From contig NZ_JAAXLS010000011.1 of assembly GCF_012328925.1 (NCBI RefSeq), forward strand, positions 1 through 64,000: a DNA stretch of 64,000 nucleotides, in the 5' to 3' direction. This document shows positions 39,917-49,320 of this stretch, piece after piece; within the stretch, counting starts at the first letter, position 1, and each line of letters opens with the position of its first letter. The translations under genes and the position numbers were made by a program. The stretch is from Amycolatopsis acididurans. Lineage in GTDB: Bacteria; Actinomycetota; Actinomycetes; Mycobacteriales; Pseudonocardiaceae. Under the pieces are notes generated by a model, which did no database searches, had not been told where the DNA came from, and saw nothing but the letters and a program-made list of their open reading frames with translations.

Positions 39917-40960
39917 GTGGAACCATTGGCTGAGGACGACACCCGCTCGTGGACCGAGCCGGGCATCTACACCGTCGCGCCCGGTGTGTACCGGATTCCC
40001 CTGCCGTTGCCCAACGACGGCCTGCGCTCGGTGAACGTCTACGCCATCACCAACGGCACCGAACTGGTCATGATCGACTCCGGCTGGGCGCTGACCGAGG
40101 CGCGCGAGCAGCTCGCCGCGAGCCTCAAGGGCATCGGGGCCGAACTCGGCGACGTCAGCCAGTTCCTGGTCACCCACGTGCACCGCGACCATTACACGCT
40201 CGCCGTCGCGCTGCGGCGCGAGTTCGGCAACCGGATCGGGCTCGGCGAGCACGAGGAGACCTCGCTGCGGCTGACCGCGCAGCCCGATGCCGCCGGCGTG
40301 AACACCCAGCTGACACTCCTGCGCGCCTCGGGCGCCGAAGCGCTCGTGGACGAGCTGCGCAAGCTCTTCGGCGACCGCCCGCCGCAGACCGAGCTCGACA
40401 TGTGGGAGATGCCCGACGAGTGGCTGAAGCCGGGCAGGCGCACGGTCATGGCCGACCGGTCGCTGGACATCGTGCACACGCCCGGCCACACCACCGGGCA
40501 CGTCGTGTTCGACGACGCCGCCGCGGGCCTGATGTTCACCGGTGACCACGTGCTGCCGCACATCACGCCGTCGATCGGTTTCCAGCCCGGCGCCTCCGAG
40601 CTGCCGTTGAAGGACTTCCTCGGTTCGCTGCACCTCGTGCGCGGGATGCCGGACCGCAAGATGCTGCCCGCGCACGGCGCCGTGTCGCCGAGTGTGCACC
40701 AGCGCATCGACGAACTGCTCGAGCACCACGAGCAGCGGCTCGCCCGCACCGCGGAGACGATCGTCGCGGGCGCCACGACGGCCTACGAGGCCGCAGACAA
40801 GCTGGGTTGGACTCGGCGACAGCGCAAGCTCGCCGAGCTCGACCCTTTCAACCGGATGCTCGCGGTGACCGAGACCATGGCCCACCTGGACCTGCTCGCG
40901 TACCAGGGCAGGCTCGCGGTGTCCACTGTGGACGGCACAAAGCACTACACCCTGCCGTAA
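39917..40960 (+). CDS. Metallo-beta-lactamase-fold hydrolase
   Basis: A 347-residue binuclear metal hydrolase. The signature HVHRDHY is near residue 92, with later ligands in HTPGHTTGHVVF and FTGDHVLPH and a final His in LPAHGAV. The C-terminal winged-helix-like region (about 260 to 347) is found in LACTB2 and lactonase-like members. GTG start. It converges on the acyl-CoA synthetase, and its stop codon lies in the first unit of the 22-bp repeat array. Substrate unknown; an ester or thioester is plausible. Confidence 0.9.
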   Translation: MEPLAEDDTRSWTEPGIYTVAPGVYRIPLPLPNDGLRSVNVYAITNGTELVMIDSGWALTEAREQLAASLKGIGAELGDVSQFLVTHVHRDHYTLAVALRREFGNRIGLGEHEETSLRLTAQPDAAGVNTQLTLLRASGAEALVDELRKLFGDRPPQTELDMWEMPDEWLKPGRRTVMADRSLDIVHTPGHTTGHVVFDDAAAGLMFTGDHVLPHITPSIGFQPGASELPLKDFLGSLHLVRGMPDRKMLPAHGAVSPSVHQRIDELLEHHEQRLARTAETIVAGATTAYEAADKLGWTRRQRKLAELDPFNRMLAVTETMAHLDLLAYQGRLAVSTVDGTKHYTLP

Positions 40961-41143
40961 CCCCCAACTCGCGCACCCAGAACCCTCGACTCGCGGAACC
41001 GGAACCCCCGACTCGCGCGGGAGACAACCGCGCGAGTTCAGGGTTCTGACAGGGCGAGTCGAGGGTTCTGAGCCGGTGAGTTGAAGGTTCTGGGCCGGTG
41101 AGTTGAAGGTTCTGAGCCGGTGGGTTTAGGGTTCGAAGCGGGT
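40959..41143. repeat. Exact 22-bp-period inverted/direct repeat array between convergent genes
   Basis: Three units in one orientation start at 40959, 40981 and 41003 (core AACCCTCGACTCGCG). Five in the opposite orientation start at 41034, 41056, 41078, 41100 and 41122 (core GAGTTGAAGGTTCTG followed by a variable G-rich end). All steps are exactly 22 bp. At the turn, ACTCGCGCGG and CCGCGCGAGT form a perfect 10-bp stem with a seven-base loop, and outer units can extend it. The stop codons of both flanking genes lie inside the terminal units. Confidence 0.85.
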
Positions 41144-42625
41144 GCGCAGTTCTCGTTTGAGGATCTTGCCGGAGGCGTTGCGCGGCAGTTCGTCGACGAA
41201 ATGCAGCGCCTTGGGCACCTTGAACGACGACAGCCGCTGCCGCGCGTGCGCGACCAGCACGTCGGCCGAGACGTCCTCTTTGGACACCACGACGGCGGTG
41301 ATCGCCTCGATCCACTTCTCGTCCGGCACCCCGATCACCGCGACCTCCCCCACCGCGGGGTGGGTGTAGAGCGCGTCCTCCACCTCGCGCGAGGCGACCA
41401 GCACCCCGCCGGTGTTGATCACGTCCTTGATCCGGTCCACGACGTAGATGTAGCCCTCTTCGTCCATCCGCACGAGGTCACCGGAGTGGAACCAGCCTCC
41501 GCGGAAGGCCTCCTCGGTCTCTTCCGGCTTGTCCCAGTAGCCGGTGCACAACTGCGGCGAGCGGTACACGACTTCGCCCAGCTCCCCCGGCGGCACGTCG
41601 TTGCCCTCGTCGTCGACGACCCGCAGCTCCACGAACAGCGCGGGCCGCCCGGCCGAATCGGGCCGGGCCTCGTGCTCGTCCGGGCCCAGGATCGTGGCGA
41701 GCGGCGCGATCTCCGACTGCCCGAAACAGTTGTAGAAACCCAGCTCCGGCATGGCTTCCCGGAGCCGGCCCAGCACGGGGCCGGGCATGATCGACGCGCC
41801 GTAGTAGGCCTTGCGCAGCGCACTGAGGTCCCGCTTGTCGAAGTCCGGGTGGTTGGCCAGCGCGACCCACAGCGTCGGCGCGGCGAAGAACGCGCCGTGC
41901 CGGTCGGACTCCAGGCGCCGCAGGATCTCCGCCGGATCGGGCGTCTCCAGGATCGTGTTGACCGCGCCGACCGCGAGCCACGGCAGGAGGAACACGTGCA
42001 TCTGCGCGCTGTGGTAGAGCGGCATGACGTGCAGCGGCTCGTCGTCGGCGGTCATGTCCAGGCCCACCAGGCACGACACGTACTCGTGGATCAGCGCGCG
42101 GTGCGTCATCATCGCACCCTTGGGCTGGGACGTCGTACCGGAGGTGTAGAGCAACTGGGCGAGATCGGTGTCCTCGACGGCGACCTCGATGTCCGGGACG
42201 TCACCGGTGGAGGCCAGCGCGAGCAGCGAGTCCGGCGCGTCCCGCAGCGCGACCACGTTCTCGAGCCCGGACAGGTTGGGCCGCAACGCCGGATCGGCCA
42301 GCGCGATCCTGCTGCCCGACTGGTTGACCAGGTAGCCCAGTTCCTCGCCGGTGAGGTTGTAGTTGATCGGCACGTGCACGAGGCCGGCGCGGGCGCACGC
42401 GAGGAACCCGATCAGGTAGGCGTCGGAGTTCTTGCCGTAGGCCGCGACCCGGTCGCCCTTGGCCAGGCCCAGCCGGAGCAGGTGCGCGGCCGCACGGGTG
42501 ACCGCCGCGTCCAGTTCGGCGTAGGTCCATTGCCGGTCGGCGAAACGCAGCGCGACGCGACGCGGGACCCTGGCCGCGCTGCGCCGCAGGATGTCGGCGA
42601 CGGTACTGGAACGAAGCAGGGTCAT
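41126..42625 (-). CDS. Acyl-CoA synthetase (AMP-forming)
   Basis: A 499-residue adenylate-forming enzyme that activates a carboxylic acid to its CoA thioester. Core motifs: LLYTSGTTSQPKGAMMTH (about 165 to 182), YNCFGQSEIAP, the hinge region SGDLVRMDEEGYIYVVDRIKD, and the C-terminal Lys in PRNASGKILKREL. AGGAGG precedes the ATG at 42625. The last codons (RFEP and stop) derive from the outermost 22-bp repeat unit. It resembles the fatty-acid/benzoate class; chain specificity unknown. Confidence 0.92.
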   Translation of the reverse strand: MTLLRSSTVADILRRSAARVPRRVALRFADRQWTYAELDAAVTRAAAHLLRLGLAKGDRVAAYGKNSDAYLIGFLACARAGLVHVPINYNLTGEELGYLVNQSGSRIALADPALRPNLSGLENVVALRDAPDSLLALASTGDVPDIEVAVEDTDLAQLLYTSGTTSQPKGAMMTHRALIHEYVSCLVGLDMTADDEPLHVMPLYHSAQMHVFLLPWLAVGAVNTILETPDPAEILRRLESDRHGAFFAAPTLWVALANHPDFDKRDLSALRKAYYGASIMPGPVLGRLREAMPELGFYNCFGQSEIAPLATILGPDEHEARPDSAGRPALFVELRVVDDEGNDVPPGELGEVVYRSPQLCTGYWDKPEETEEAFRGGWFHSGDLVRMDEEGYIYVVDRIKDVINTGGVLVASREVEDALYTHPAVGEVAVIGVPDEKWIEAITAVVVSKEDVSADVLVAHARQRLSSFKVPKALHFVDELPRNASGKILKRELRTRFEP

Positions 42626-42659
42626 GGGACCTCCTGGCGCCGGTGCCATACTCGGGTGC

Positions 42660-43112
42660 GTGAGCGAGATCCACATTAGAGGAGCACGCGCGGGGGATGT
42701 CGAACCGATCGTCGCGATGCTCGCCGACGACCCGCTGGGTCGCTCCCGTGAGTCACCGGGCGATCTCGCACCGTATCGGGCGGCGTTCGAAAGGATCGCC
42801 GCCGACCCCGGCCAACTGCTCGTGGTCGCCGAGGCGGGCGGGGAGATCGTCGGCACCATGCAGCTGTCGTTCATTCCCGGGCTCTCACATCGGGGCGCCG
42901 TCCGGGCACAGATCGAAGCGGTACGCGTGCGCGCCGACCGGCGTGGCGGCGGGTTCGGTGCCACCATGATCAAATGGGCGATCGAGGAGGCACGCAACCG
43001 TGGATGCGCGGTGGTGCAGTTGACCTCCAACGTGTCACGCGAGCGTGCGCACGCCTTTTACCAGCGGCTCGGATTCGAACAGAGTCACAAGGGTTTCAAG
43101 ATCGTGCTGTAG
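42660..43112 (+). CDS. GNAT-family N-acetyltransferase
   Basis: A 150-residue acetyltransferase with the acetyl-CoA motif VRADRRGGGFGATMIKWAIEEARNRG (about 88 to 113) and the C-terminal signature RAHAFYQRLGFEQSHKGF. The GTG at 42660 is 34 bp from the divergent acyl-CoA synthetase start. Substrate unknown. Confidence 0.87.
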   Translation: MSEIHIRGARAGDVEPIVAMLADDPLGRSRESPGDLAPYRAAFERIAADPGQLLVVAEAGGEIVGTMQLSFIPGLSHRGAVRAQIEAVRVRADRRGGGFGATMIKWAIEEARNRGCAVVQLTSNVSRERAHAFYQRLGFEQSHKGFKIVL

Positions 43113-43229
43113 GAAATTCGCATCGAAAAGTTCACACAAGGGCGAGTAGAGACGCCATCATGGGGGTACGTCTACGGAACGGCGTATCAGAAGGACGATG
43201 CCGATGTCCCTCATGAACGGTGTGGATCG

Positions 43230-44024
43230 ATGACGGACGCGGACCAAATCGACATCGCACACTCGGAACGAGCAGGCTGCCTGATCGCGAAGATCAGCGG
43301 GACGCTTGATTCTCGCAGCTACCGCGCGGTGCGGGACGGCTTGATCAAGCTCGCCGTCGAAGGGCCACGGGCGCTGATCACCGACATCGACGACCTGGAA
43401 GTCGACAACGACTCGGCATTGACCGTGTTCTCGTCGGCATGGTCACGCGTGAACGTGTGGCCCGAAGTGCCCATCCTGCTGGTGGCAACCGGCGCTGCGA
43501 TGCAAAGACGGCTCAAACACGGTCTCGTCGCGCACTTCGTGCCTGTGTTCCAGGGCGTGGACGAGGCGATCGCATCGGTCAGGATGCCACCGCCACGCCG
43601 TCGTAGAACCGCCCAGTACAACCCGGTGATCGGCAGTTCGGCGCTGGCCCGCACCTTCGTCCGCGAGACGTGCGAGGACTGGGACTGCAAGGACTGGGTG
43701 CAGGACGCGTTGTGCGTGGCCTCCGAACTGGTGGAGAACGCCGTCAAACACGCACGGACGGAACTCCAGCTGCGGCTGGAGTATCGCGCCGGGTTGCTCA
43801 CCATCGCGGTCCGTGACGACGATCCCCATATGGCGGTGCTGCGGCAGACCTCGGCGGGCCAGCCCGACGGCTATGGCCTGCAGATCGTGGCCGACCTCGC
43901 CCGGGCCTGGGGTTCCGCGCCCGATCTCGGCGGCGGCAAGGTGGTGTGGGCGACGCTCACCGCCGGCCCGGACTGGTTCCGGAAGTATCCGGCCTGGCAG
44001 CCTCACCGTTCGCCACTTCCATGA
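43230..44024 (+). CDS. STAS domain fused to RsbW-like ATPase
   Basis: A 264-residue protein combining two halves of a partner-switching system. Residues about 5 to 115 form a STAS (anti-sigma antagonist) domain, and 140 to 245 a histidine-kinase-like ATPase with N-box ELVENAVKHA and G-box DGYGLQIVADLARAWG. Such ATPases usually act as serine kinases or anti-sigma factors. The usual phosphorylated Ser/Thr context of SpoIIAA-type antagonists (DSSG) is not obvious; DNDSALTV occupies that place. No sigma factor gene is adjacent. The last 68 bases overlap the convergent CheR-PAS gene. Confidence 0.82.
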   Translation: MTDADQIDIAHSERAGCLIAKISGTLDSRSYRAVRDGLIKLAVEGPRALITDIDDLEVDNDSALTVFSSAWSRVNVWPEVPILLVATGAAMQRRLKHGLVAHFVPVFQGVDEAIASVRMPPPRRRRTAQYNPVIGSSALARTFVRETCEDWDCKDWVQDALCVASELVENAVKHARTELQLRLEYRAGLLTIAVRDDDPHMAVLRQTSAGQPDGYGLQIVADLARAWGSAPDLGGGKVVWATLTAGPDWFRKYPAWQPHRSPLP

Positions 44025-45855
44025 CCAGGATCGCGCCGGTGGACTCGCCCCGGCGGTTGCGCAGCGCCCCGCACGAAATCCGCACCGTCACCGCCCGGCC
44101 CTTGCGGTTGACCGCATCGAGCGTGATGTCCTTGGTGTAGTCGGCCTCGGCCAGCGCCGGGCGCACTATCGGCCGCAGCTCCCCCACGGGCAGGCCGATG
44201 TCGAGGTTAAGCAGGTGCTCGCCCTCGGCCTCGTCGCGGCGCAGCCCCCACAGGTCCTCCGCCCCGGCGTTCCACGCGACGACCCGCATCTCCTGATCGA
44301 CCACCACGACCCCGGACCGCAGCGACGTCAGTATCGACTCGAGGAACTCGTTGACGTCGTCCAGCTCGCTGGTCCGGTCGCGCAGCGTGTTGTTGATCGT
44401 CTGCAGCTCGTCATTGGTGGACTGGAGTTCCTCGTTGGTCGTCTCCAGCTCCTCGTTGGTGGACTGCAGTTCCTCGTTGGTCGTCTCCAGCTCCTCGACC
44501 GTCGACTGCAGCTCCTCGTTGGTCGTTTCGAGCTCCTCGGTGGTCGACTGGAGCTCCTCGTAGGCGTTCTCGCGCTCACGGTTCGCGGTGGCGAGATCGG
44601 CCATCAGCCGGTGGCTCGTGGTGACGTCGTGGAAGACGATGGACACCCCCAGCGGCTGATCGTCGGTGGCCATGAGCGGGCTGACGTGCAACTCGAGTGC
44701 GACGATCTCACCGGGGCCACGCTGCCACTCGACGTCCTTGACCCGCACCGCGCGGCGATCCTCGCGCGCCTGCTGGATGTAGCCGCGCAGCTCGACCGGC
44801 CGGTAGGAGATCTCCAGATCCCGCAGTAGCCTGCCGACATCGCGGTCGGTCAGGCCGAACAGGCGCTGCGCCCGCTGATTGGCCAGCGCCAGCACGTCGT
44901 CGGAGTTGACCACGATCTGTGCCACCGGGGACGCGGTGAAGGCGAGCGCCTGCAGCTCGTCGGCCGCCGCGACGGAGCGCTGCCGGTCCAGCGTCGTCGT
45001 GTGGGCGAACGGCGTGCCGGCGGGCAGGGCGGCGGGAACCTTGCGGAAGATCCGGTGCCGCAGGTCGACCGGATCGAACATGCGGGCGTGTGAGAGCAGC
45101 ATCTCGGCCTTGCCCATGAACAGCACGCCCCGTGGCACCAGCGCGAAGTGCAGTTTGCGCAGGACACTCGCCTGGGTTTCGGCGTTGAAGTACATGAGCG
45201 TATTGCGGCAGACCAGCAGGTCGATCCGCGAGATCGGGGCGTCCTGCACCAGGTCGTTGCGGCCGAAGATCACCGAACGCCGCAGATCCTTGTGGAAGAC
45301 GTACTCCTCGCCCTGCTGCTCGAAGTAGCGCTCCACGTACTCCGCGGGCAGGCCCTCGATGGCCTGCGCGCTGTAGGTGGCGTGCCGGGCCTGGACAAGA
45401 GCGTCCTCGTCCACGTCGGTGGCGTAGATCTTGACGCGCTGGCGGAACTGCTCCACGCCCAGCGCCTCGGCGAACACGATCGCCAGGCTGTAGGCCTCCT
45501 CGCCGGAGGAACAGCCCGCGCTCCAGATCCGGATCAGGTCGTCCGGGCCGCGCTCGGCGAGCAGCATCGGCACCACCTCGGACTGCACGTAGTCCCACGC
45601 GTCGGCATCCCGGTAGAACGCGGTCACGTTGATCAGGATCGTGTTGAACAACAGGGCGAACTCGTCAGTGTTGACCTGCAGGTAGTCGAGGTAGTCGGGG
45701 TAGCTGTCGATACCGACCTGGGTCATGCGCCTGCCGACCCGGCGCATCAGGGTGGTCCGCTTGTAGCCGGTGAAGTCGAAACCCCGGGCCTCTTTGAGGT
45801 AGCCGAGGATCTGCTCGAAGCCCTCGTCAGGTGCGGCTGCGAGATCGTTGGTCAC
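43957..45855 (-). CDS. CheR-type methyltransferase with PAS domains and long coiled coil
   Basis: A 632-residue signalling protein. The CheR domain (about 10 to 275) has the SAM motif IWSAGCSSGEEAYSLA and the CheR signature VTAFYRDADAWDY and LVCRNTLMYFN. A PAS domain follows (about 300 to 420), then a regular coiled coil (about 430 to 500) built of alternating ELQST and ELETTNE units, and a second PAS domain (about 510 to 615). No kinase domain is present. It lies 10 bp after cheB. The role is probably non-chemotactic, since no chemoreceptor, CheA or CheW is nearby. Confidence 0.88.
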   Translation of the reverse strand: MTNDLAAAPDEGFEQILGYLKEARGFDFTGYKRTTLMRRVGRRMTQVGIDSYPDYLDYLQVNTDEFALLFNTILINVTAFYRDADAWDYVQSEVVPMLLAERGPDDLIRIWSAGCSSGEEAYSLAIVFAEALGVEQFRQRVKIYATDVDEDALVQARHATYSAQAIEGLPAEYVERYFEQQGEEYVFHKDLRRSVIFGRNDLVQDAPISRIDLLVCRNTLMYFNAETQASVLRKLHFALVPRGVLFMGKAEMLLSHARMFDPVDLRHRIFRKVPAALPAGTPFAHTTTLDRQRSVAAADELQALAFTASPVAQIVVNSDDVLALANQRAQRLFGLTDRDVGRLLRDLEISYRPVELRGYIQQAREDRRAVRVKDVEWQRGPGEIVALELHVSPLMATDDQPLGVSIVFHDVTTSHRLMADLATANRERENAYEELQSTTEELETTNEELQSTVEELETTNEELQSTNEELETTNEELQSTNDELQTINNTLRDRTSELDDVNEFLESILTSLRSGVVVVDQEMRVVAWNAGAEDLWGLRRDEAEGEHLLNLDIGLPVGELRPIVRPALAEADYTKDITLDAVNRKGRAVTVRISCGALRNRRGESTGAILVMEVANGEAARPDTSGTSPGRR

Positions 45856-45865
45856 AGCGCGGACC

Positions 45866-46897
45866 TTACGCGGAGGTGTCCTGGACGCCGGCGCCCGCCA
45901 CGCCTACGCCGGAGTAAAGGAAGCGCCGGAGCACGCTGACGGCGTGCGCGCTCTCCTCGCGGTGCCGCTGGTAGCGGTCGGCGACCAGTGGAAAGCCGCG
46001 ATCAGTGGCGTCCCTGGCCATGCGCGCGGCGAGGTCGCGCTGTTCCTCGAGTGCGCGCAGAGCGGCCCACAGGGCGTGCTCGATGTCAAGGGTCTGGCGC
46101 TCGAACAGGGCCTGCGCGGTCCACGCGTGTCCCACCCGGCAGCGGTAGCGGTTGCCCCGATCGTCGAGCGAGAACAGCACCCCGTCGCAGTCCGGGCAGG
46201 CCAGGCCGGAGGGCTCGGACACGTCAACCACCTCCGGTATACCGGCTTCGGCCCCGTCGCCGGAACGGGCGACGTGCAATTCGACCTCGTCGATGATCGG
46301 CATCGGATCCGCCTCGGCCGGGTCGACGTGCTCCCGTACGTAGTCCGCGAGCACCCCGCCCATTTCTTTGGCCGGCAGCACGAAATCGGCCTCGACCCTC
46401 GCGAGCGCGTTCTCCGGCATGCTCGGGAACACTGCCTCCCCCGGATCCTGGACGACCGCCCGTCCGCCCCTGGTCTTGATCAGTTCGAGGCCGTTCACCC
46501 CGTCGTCCAACGAGCCCGACAACACCACGCCGGTCACCGCCGAGCCGAACGCCCTGGCGGCGGAGCGGAACAGGGCGTCGATCGCCGGCCGGTGGCCGTT
46601 CTCGGTCGGTCCACGGGACAGGCGCATGACACCGTCCTCCACCAGCAGGTGCCGGTCGGGCGGCGCGGTGTAGATACAGGAGCGCTCCATCGGCTCGCCG
46701 TCTTCGGCCTCGCGGACCGGCAGCGGGCCCGAACGGGCCAGGATCGCCGGCAGCGCGCTCACCGCGCCGGGAGGTAGGTGCAGCACCACCAGCACCGACG
46801 CGGGCAGGTCGCCGGGCAGCCCCCCGGCGAACGCGCTCAGCGCTTCGACACCACCCGCCGAAGCTCCGACGACGACCAGATCCCGCGGCCTGAGCAC
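45866..46897 (-). CDS. CheB-type methylesterase without receiver domain
   Basis: A 343-residue protein. The methylesterase domain fills residues 1 to 190 with catalytic Ser13 (GASAGG), His40 (VVLHLPPG) and Asp near 132 (SLDDGVNG). The N-terminal receiver domain of chemotaxis CheB is absent, so control must come from elsewhere. The C-terminal part (about 230 to 343) carries a four-residue metal-site pattern (CPDC and CRVGH) and a helical tail. GTG start with GAGGAGG upstream. Operon with the CheR-PAS gene. Confidence 0.87.
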   Translation of the reverse strand: MLRPRDLVVVGASAGGVEALSAFAGGLPGDLPASVLVVLHLPPGAVSALPAILARSGPLPVREAEDGEPMERSCIYTAPPDRHLLVEDGVMRLSRGPTENGHRPAIDALFRSAARAFGSAVTGVVLSGSLDDGVNGLELIKTRGGRAVVQDPGEAVFPSMPENALARVEADFVLPAKEMGGVLADYVREHVDPAEADPMPIIDEVELHVARSGDGAEAGIPEVVDVSEPSGLACPDCDGVLFSLDDRGNRYRCRVGHAWTAQALFERQTLDIEHALWAALRALEEQRDLAARMARDATDRGFPLVADRYQRHREESAHAVSVLRRFLYSGVGVAGAGVQDTSA

Positions 46898-46927
46898 TGG
46901 GCCTCCTCGCTAGTCCTGACTTCGACC

Positions 46928-46943
46928 GTAGTCCTCGGACTAC
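46928..46943. promoter_or_regulatory. Palindrome upstream of the CheB gene
   Basis: GTAGTCC and GGACTAC surround TC, a perfect 7-bp inverted repeat 30 bp before the cheB start. It is a possible operator for the cheB-cheR operon; no cognate protein can be named. Confidence 0.35.
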
Positions 46944-47001
46944 CCAGTTAGCGAGCTTCGTGCACGGAAAGTATGCGATCGGAATCGATCACCGCGCGTG
47001 G

Positions 47002-48090
47002 TCAGGCCGTCGCGCTGATCCTCGCGCTGCCCAGGACGACGTCACCAGCGTGGTCGGGACGGTAGAGCACCACGACCTGTCCCGGCGCGACACCGCGCAG
47101 CGGCTCCCGCAACTGGACCCGCATGGCACCGTCGACGACTTCGGCGACCGCCTCCGCCGTGCCGCCGTGCGCGCGCACCTGCACGACGCATTCGGTCGGG
47201 CCCTCCAGCGGCCGTTCGCTGGGCCAGATGGGACGGTCCGCGGTGATCTCGCGAACCGCGAGCCGGTCGGCGGAGCCGACCTTCACGGTGCCCGACACGG
47301 GTTCGAGCGCGAGCACGTACCGCGGTTTGCCGTCCGGCGCGGGCTGCTCCAGGCCGAGGCCCTTGCGCTGGCCGATGGTGAACCCGTGCACGCCGGTGTG
47401 CCTGCCCAGCACGGCGCCGGTCTCGGCGTCGACCAGATCGCCCGGCCGCTCACCGAGCTTGTTCTCCAGGAACTTCTTGGTGTCGCCGTCCGGGATGAAG
47501 CAGATGTCGTGGCTGTCGGGCTTGCGCGCGACCGCGAGCCCCCGGCGCTCGGCCTCGGCCCGCACGTCGCTCTTGTGCGAGTCGCCGAGCGGGAACAGCG
47601 AATGCCGCAGCTGCTCGGGCGTCAACGACGCCAGCACGTACGACTGGTCCTTACCGCCGTCCGCACTGCGCCGCAGCTCCGGCGCACCGTCGACAACGGA
47701 CAACCGCGCGTAGTGCCCGGTGGCGACCGCGTCGAAGCCCAGCCCCATCGCCTTGTCCAGCAGCGCCTCGAACTTGATCTTCTCGTTGCAGGTCACGCAC
47801 GGGTTCGGGGTGCGGCCGGCGGCGTACTCGCCGACGAAGCTCTCGATCACCTCTTCGGTGAACCGCTCGGCGAAATCCCAGACGTAGAACGGAATTCCGA
47901 GCATGTCGGCGGCGCGGCGCGCGTCGTGCGAGTCCTCGATCGTGCAGCAGCCACGCGAACCGGTGCGCAGTGTGCCCGGCTTCGCGGACAGCGCGAGGTG
48001 CACACCGACGACGTCGTGCCCGGCGTCCACGGCACGCGCCGCGGCCACCGCCGAGTCCACTCCCCCGCTCATCGCGGCCAGTACCCGCAT
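47002..48090 (-). CDS. mnmA: tRNA-specific 2-thiouridylase
   Basis: Makes the 2-thio group of wobble uridine 34 in Lys, Glu and Gln tRNAs. The 362 residues hold the PP-loop SGGVDS (8 to 13), catalytic Cys98 in NPCVTC and partner Cys197 in DICFIPDGD, followed by the C-terminal beta-barrel. The ATG shares one base with the stop of the upstream cysteine desulfurase (TGATG), which supplies its sulfur. Same order as Rv3025c-Rv3024c. Confidence 0.96.
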   Translation of the reverse strand: MRVLAAMSGGVDSAVAAARAVDAGHDVVGVHLALSAKPGTLRTGSRGCCTIEDSHDARRAADMLGIPFYVWDFAERFTEEVIESFVGEYAAGRTPNPCVTCNEKIKFEALLDKAMGLGFDAVATGHYARLSVVDGAPELRRSADGGKDQSYVLASLTPEQLRHSLFPLGDSHKSDVRAEAERRGLAVARKPDSHDICFIPDGDTKKFLENKLGERPGDLVDAETGAVLGRHTGVHGFTIGQRKGLGLEQPAPDGKPRYVLALEPVSGTVKVGSADRLAVREITADRPIWPSERPLEGPTECVVQVRAHGGTAEAVAEVVDGAMRVQLREPLRGVAPGQVVVLYRPDHAGDVVLGSARISATA

Positions 48091-49280
48091 CACACCTCCT
48101 TCTTGCGCATGCCGGTCAGTCCCGCCTGGCGCGCCCTGGCCACCACCGCGCCGAGCTCGCGGGCCAGCGCGTCCACATCGTCGTGTGTGGACGTGTGCCC
48201 GAGCGAGAACCGCAGCGAGCACCGCGCGGACGTGGCGTCGGCGCCCATCGCCAGCAGCACGTGGCTCGGCTGCGCGACACCCGCCGTGCAGGCCGAACCC
48301 GTCGAGCATTCGATGCCCTTGGCGTCCAGCAGCATCAGCAGGCTGTCGCCCGCGCAGCCGGGGAAGGTGAAGTGCGCGTTGCCCGGCAGCCGCTCCGGGC
48401 CCGGCTTGGGCCCGTTGAGCACCGCGTCGGGCACCTCGGCCGCTACGGCATCGATCAGCTTGTCGCGCAGGGCGGCGACGGTCTTCGCGCGCTCGTCCAG
48501 TTCGGCGACGGTGGCGCGGACCGCGGTGGCGAAGGCCTGGATCGCCGGCACGTCGAGCGTGCCGGACCGCACGTCGCGTTCCTGCCCGCCGCCGTGCAGC
48601 AGCGGCACGCACGGCGTGTCCCTGGCCAGCACCAGGGCGCCGACACCGTAGGGGCCGCCGAGTTTGTGCCCGGTCAGGGTCAGCGCGCTGGCCCCGCTCG
48701 CGGCGAAGTCGATGGGCACGCCGCCGACCGCCTGCACCGCGTCGGTGTGCAGCGGGATCTCGTGCTCGGCGCAGATCGCGGCCAGCTCCGCCATCGGGTT
48801 GACGGTGCCGACCTCGTTGTTGGCCCACATCACCGTGACGAGCGCCACGTCCGAAGGATCGGCCTCGATCGCCTTGCGCAGCGTCTCCGGCAGCACGCGG
48901 CCCTGCTCGTCCACGTCGAGCCACGTGACGCTCGCCTCGGTGTGGTCTTCGAGCCACTGCACCGCGTCCAGCACCGCATGATGCTCGACCACGCTGGCGA
49001 TGATGCGCGTGCGCGCCGGATCGGCGGCCTGACGGCCCCAGAAAATGCCCTTGACCGCGAGGTTGTCGCTCTCCGTGCCACCGGCGGTGAAAATGATCTC
49101 CGACGGGCGGGCGCCGATCGCCTCGGCGATCACCTCGCGGCTCTCCTCGACCATCCGCCGCGCCCGCCTGCCCGAAGAGTGCAGCGACGAGGCGTTGCCC
49201 ACCGTGGACAGCGCCTCGCTCATGGCCGCAATGGCTTCCGGCAACATGGGTGTCGTCGCCGCGTGGTCGAGATAGGTCAT
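48090..49280 (-). CDS. iscS: Cysteine desulfurase
   Basis: A 396-residue PLP enzyme that releases persulfide sulfur from cysteine. The PLP Lys206 is in [12 protein letters not shown], His in [10 protein letters not shown] and the sulfur-carrying Cys331 in STGSACTAG. The N-terminal YLDHAATTP is typical of the IscS/NifS group. Direct coupling to mnmA suggests that tRNA thiolation is its main job here, with general Fe-S supply also possible. Confidence 0.95.
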   Translation of the reverse strand: MTYLDHAATTPMLPEAIAAMSEALSTVGNASSLHSSGRRARRMVEESREVIAEAIGARPSEIIFTAGGTESDNLAVKGIFWGRQAADPARTRIIASVVEHHAVLDAVQWLEDHTEASVTWLDVDEQGRVLPETLRKAIEADPSDVALVTVMWANNEVGTVNPMAELAAICAEHEIPLHTDAVQAVGGVPIDFAASGASALTLTGHKLGGPYGVGALVLARDTPCVPLLHGGGQERDVRSGTLDVPAIQAFATAVRATVAELDERAKTVAALRDKLIDAVAAEVPDAVLNGPKPGPERLPGNAHFTFPGCAGDSLLMLLDAKGIECSTGSACTAGVAQPSHVLLAMGADATSARCSLRFSLGHTSTHDDVDALARELGAVVARARQAGLTGMRKKEV

Positions 49281-49320
49281 CGCCTTACCAGGGTAGACCT
49301 TCTCTGACACGCCAGAGTGA

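Noticed and set aside
43150..43200. Possible SigB-like promoter (GGGTAC) upstream of the STAS-ATPase gene
   Set aside because: A GGGGTAC is present, but no GTTT -35 box lies at the right distance.
44351..44563. Ser/Val-rich open frame opposite the coiled coil of the CheR-PAS gene
   Set aside because: It is the mirror of the ELQST/ELETTNE repeats and has no start signal of its own.
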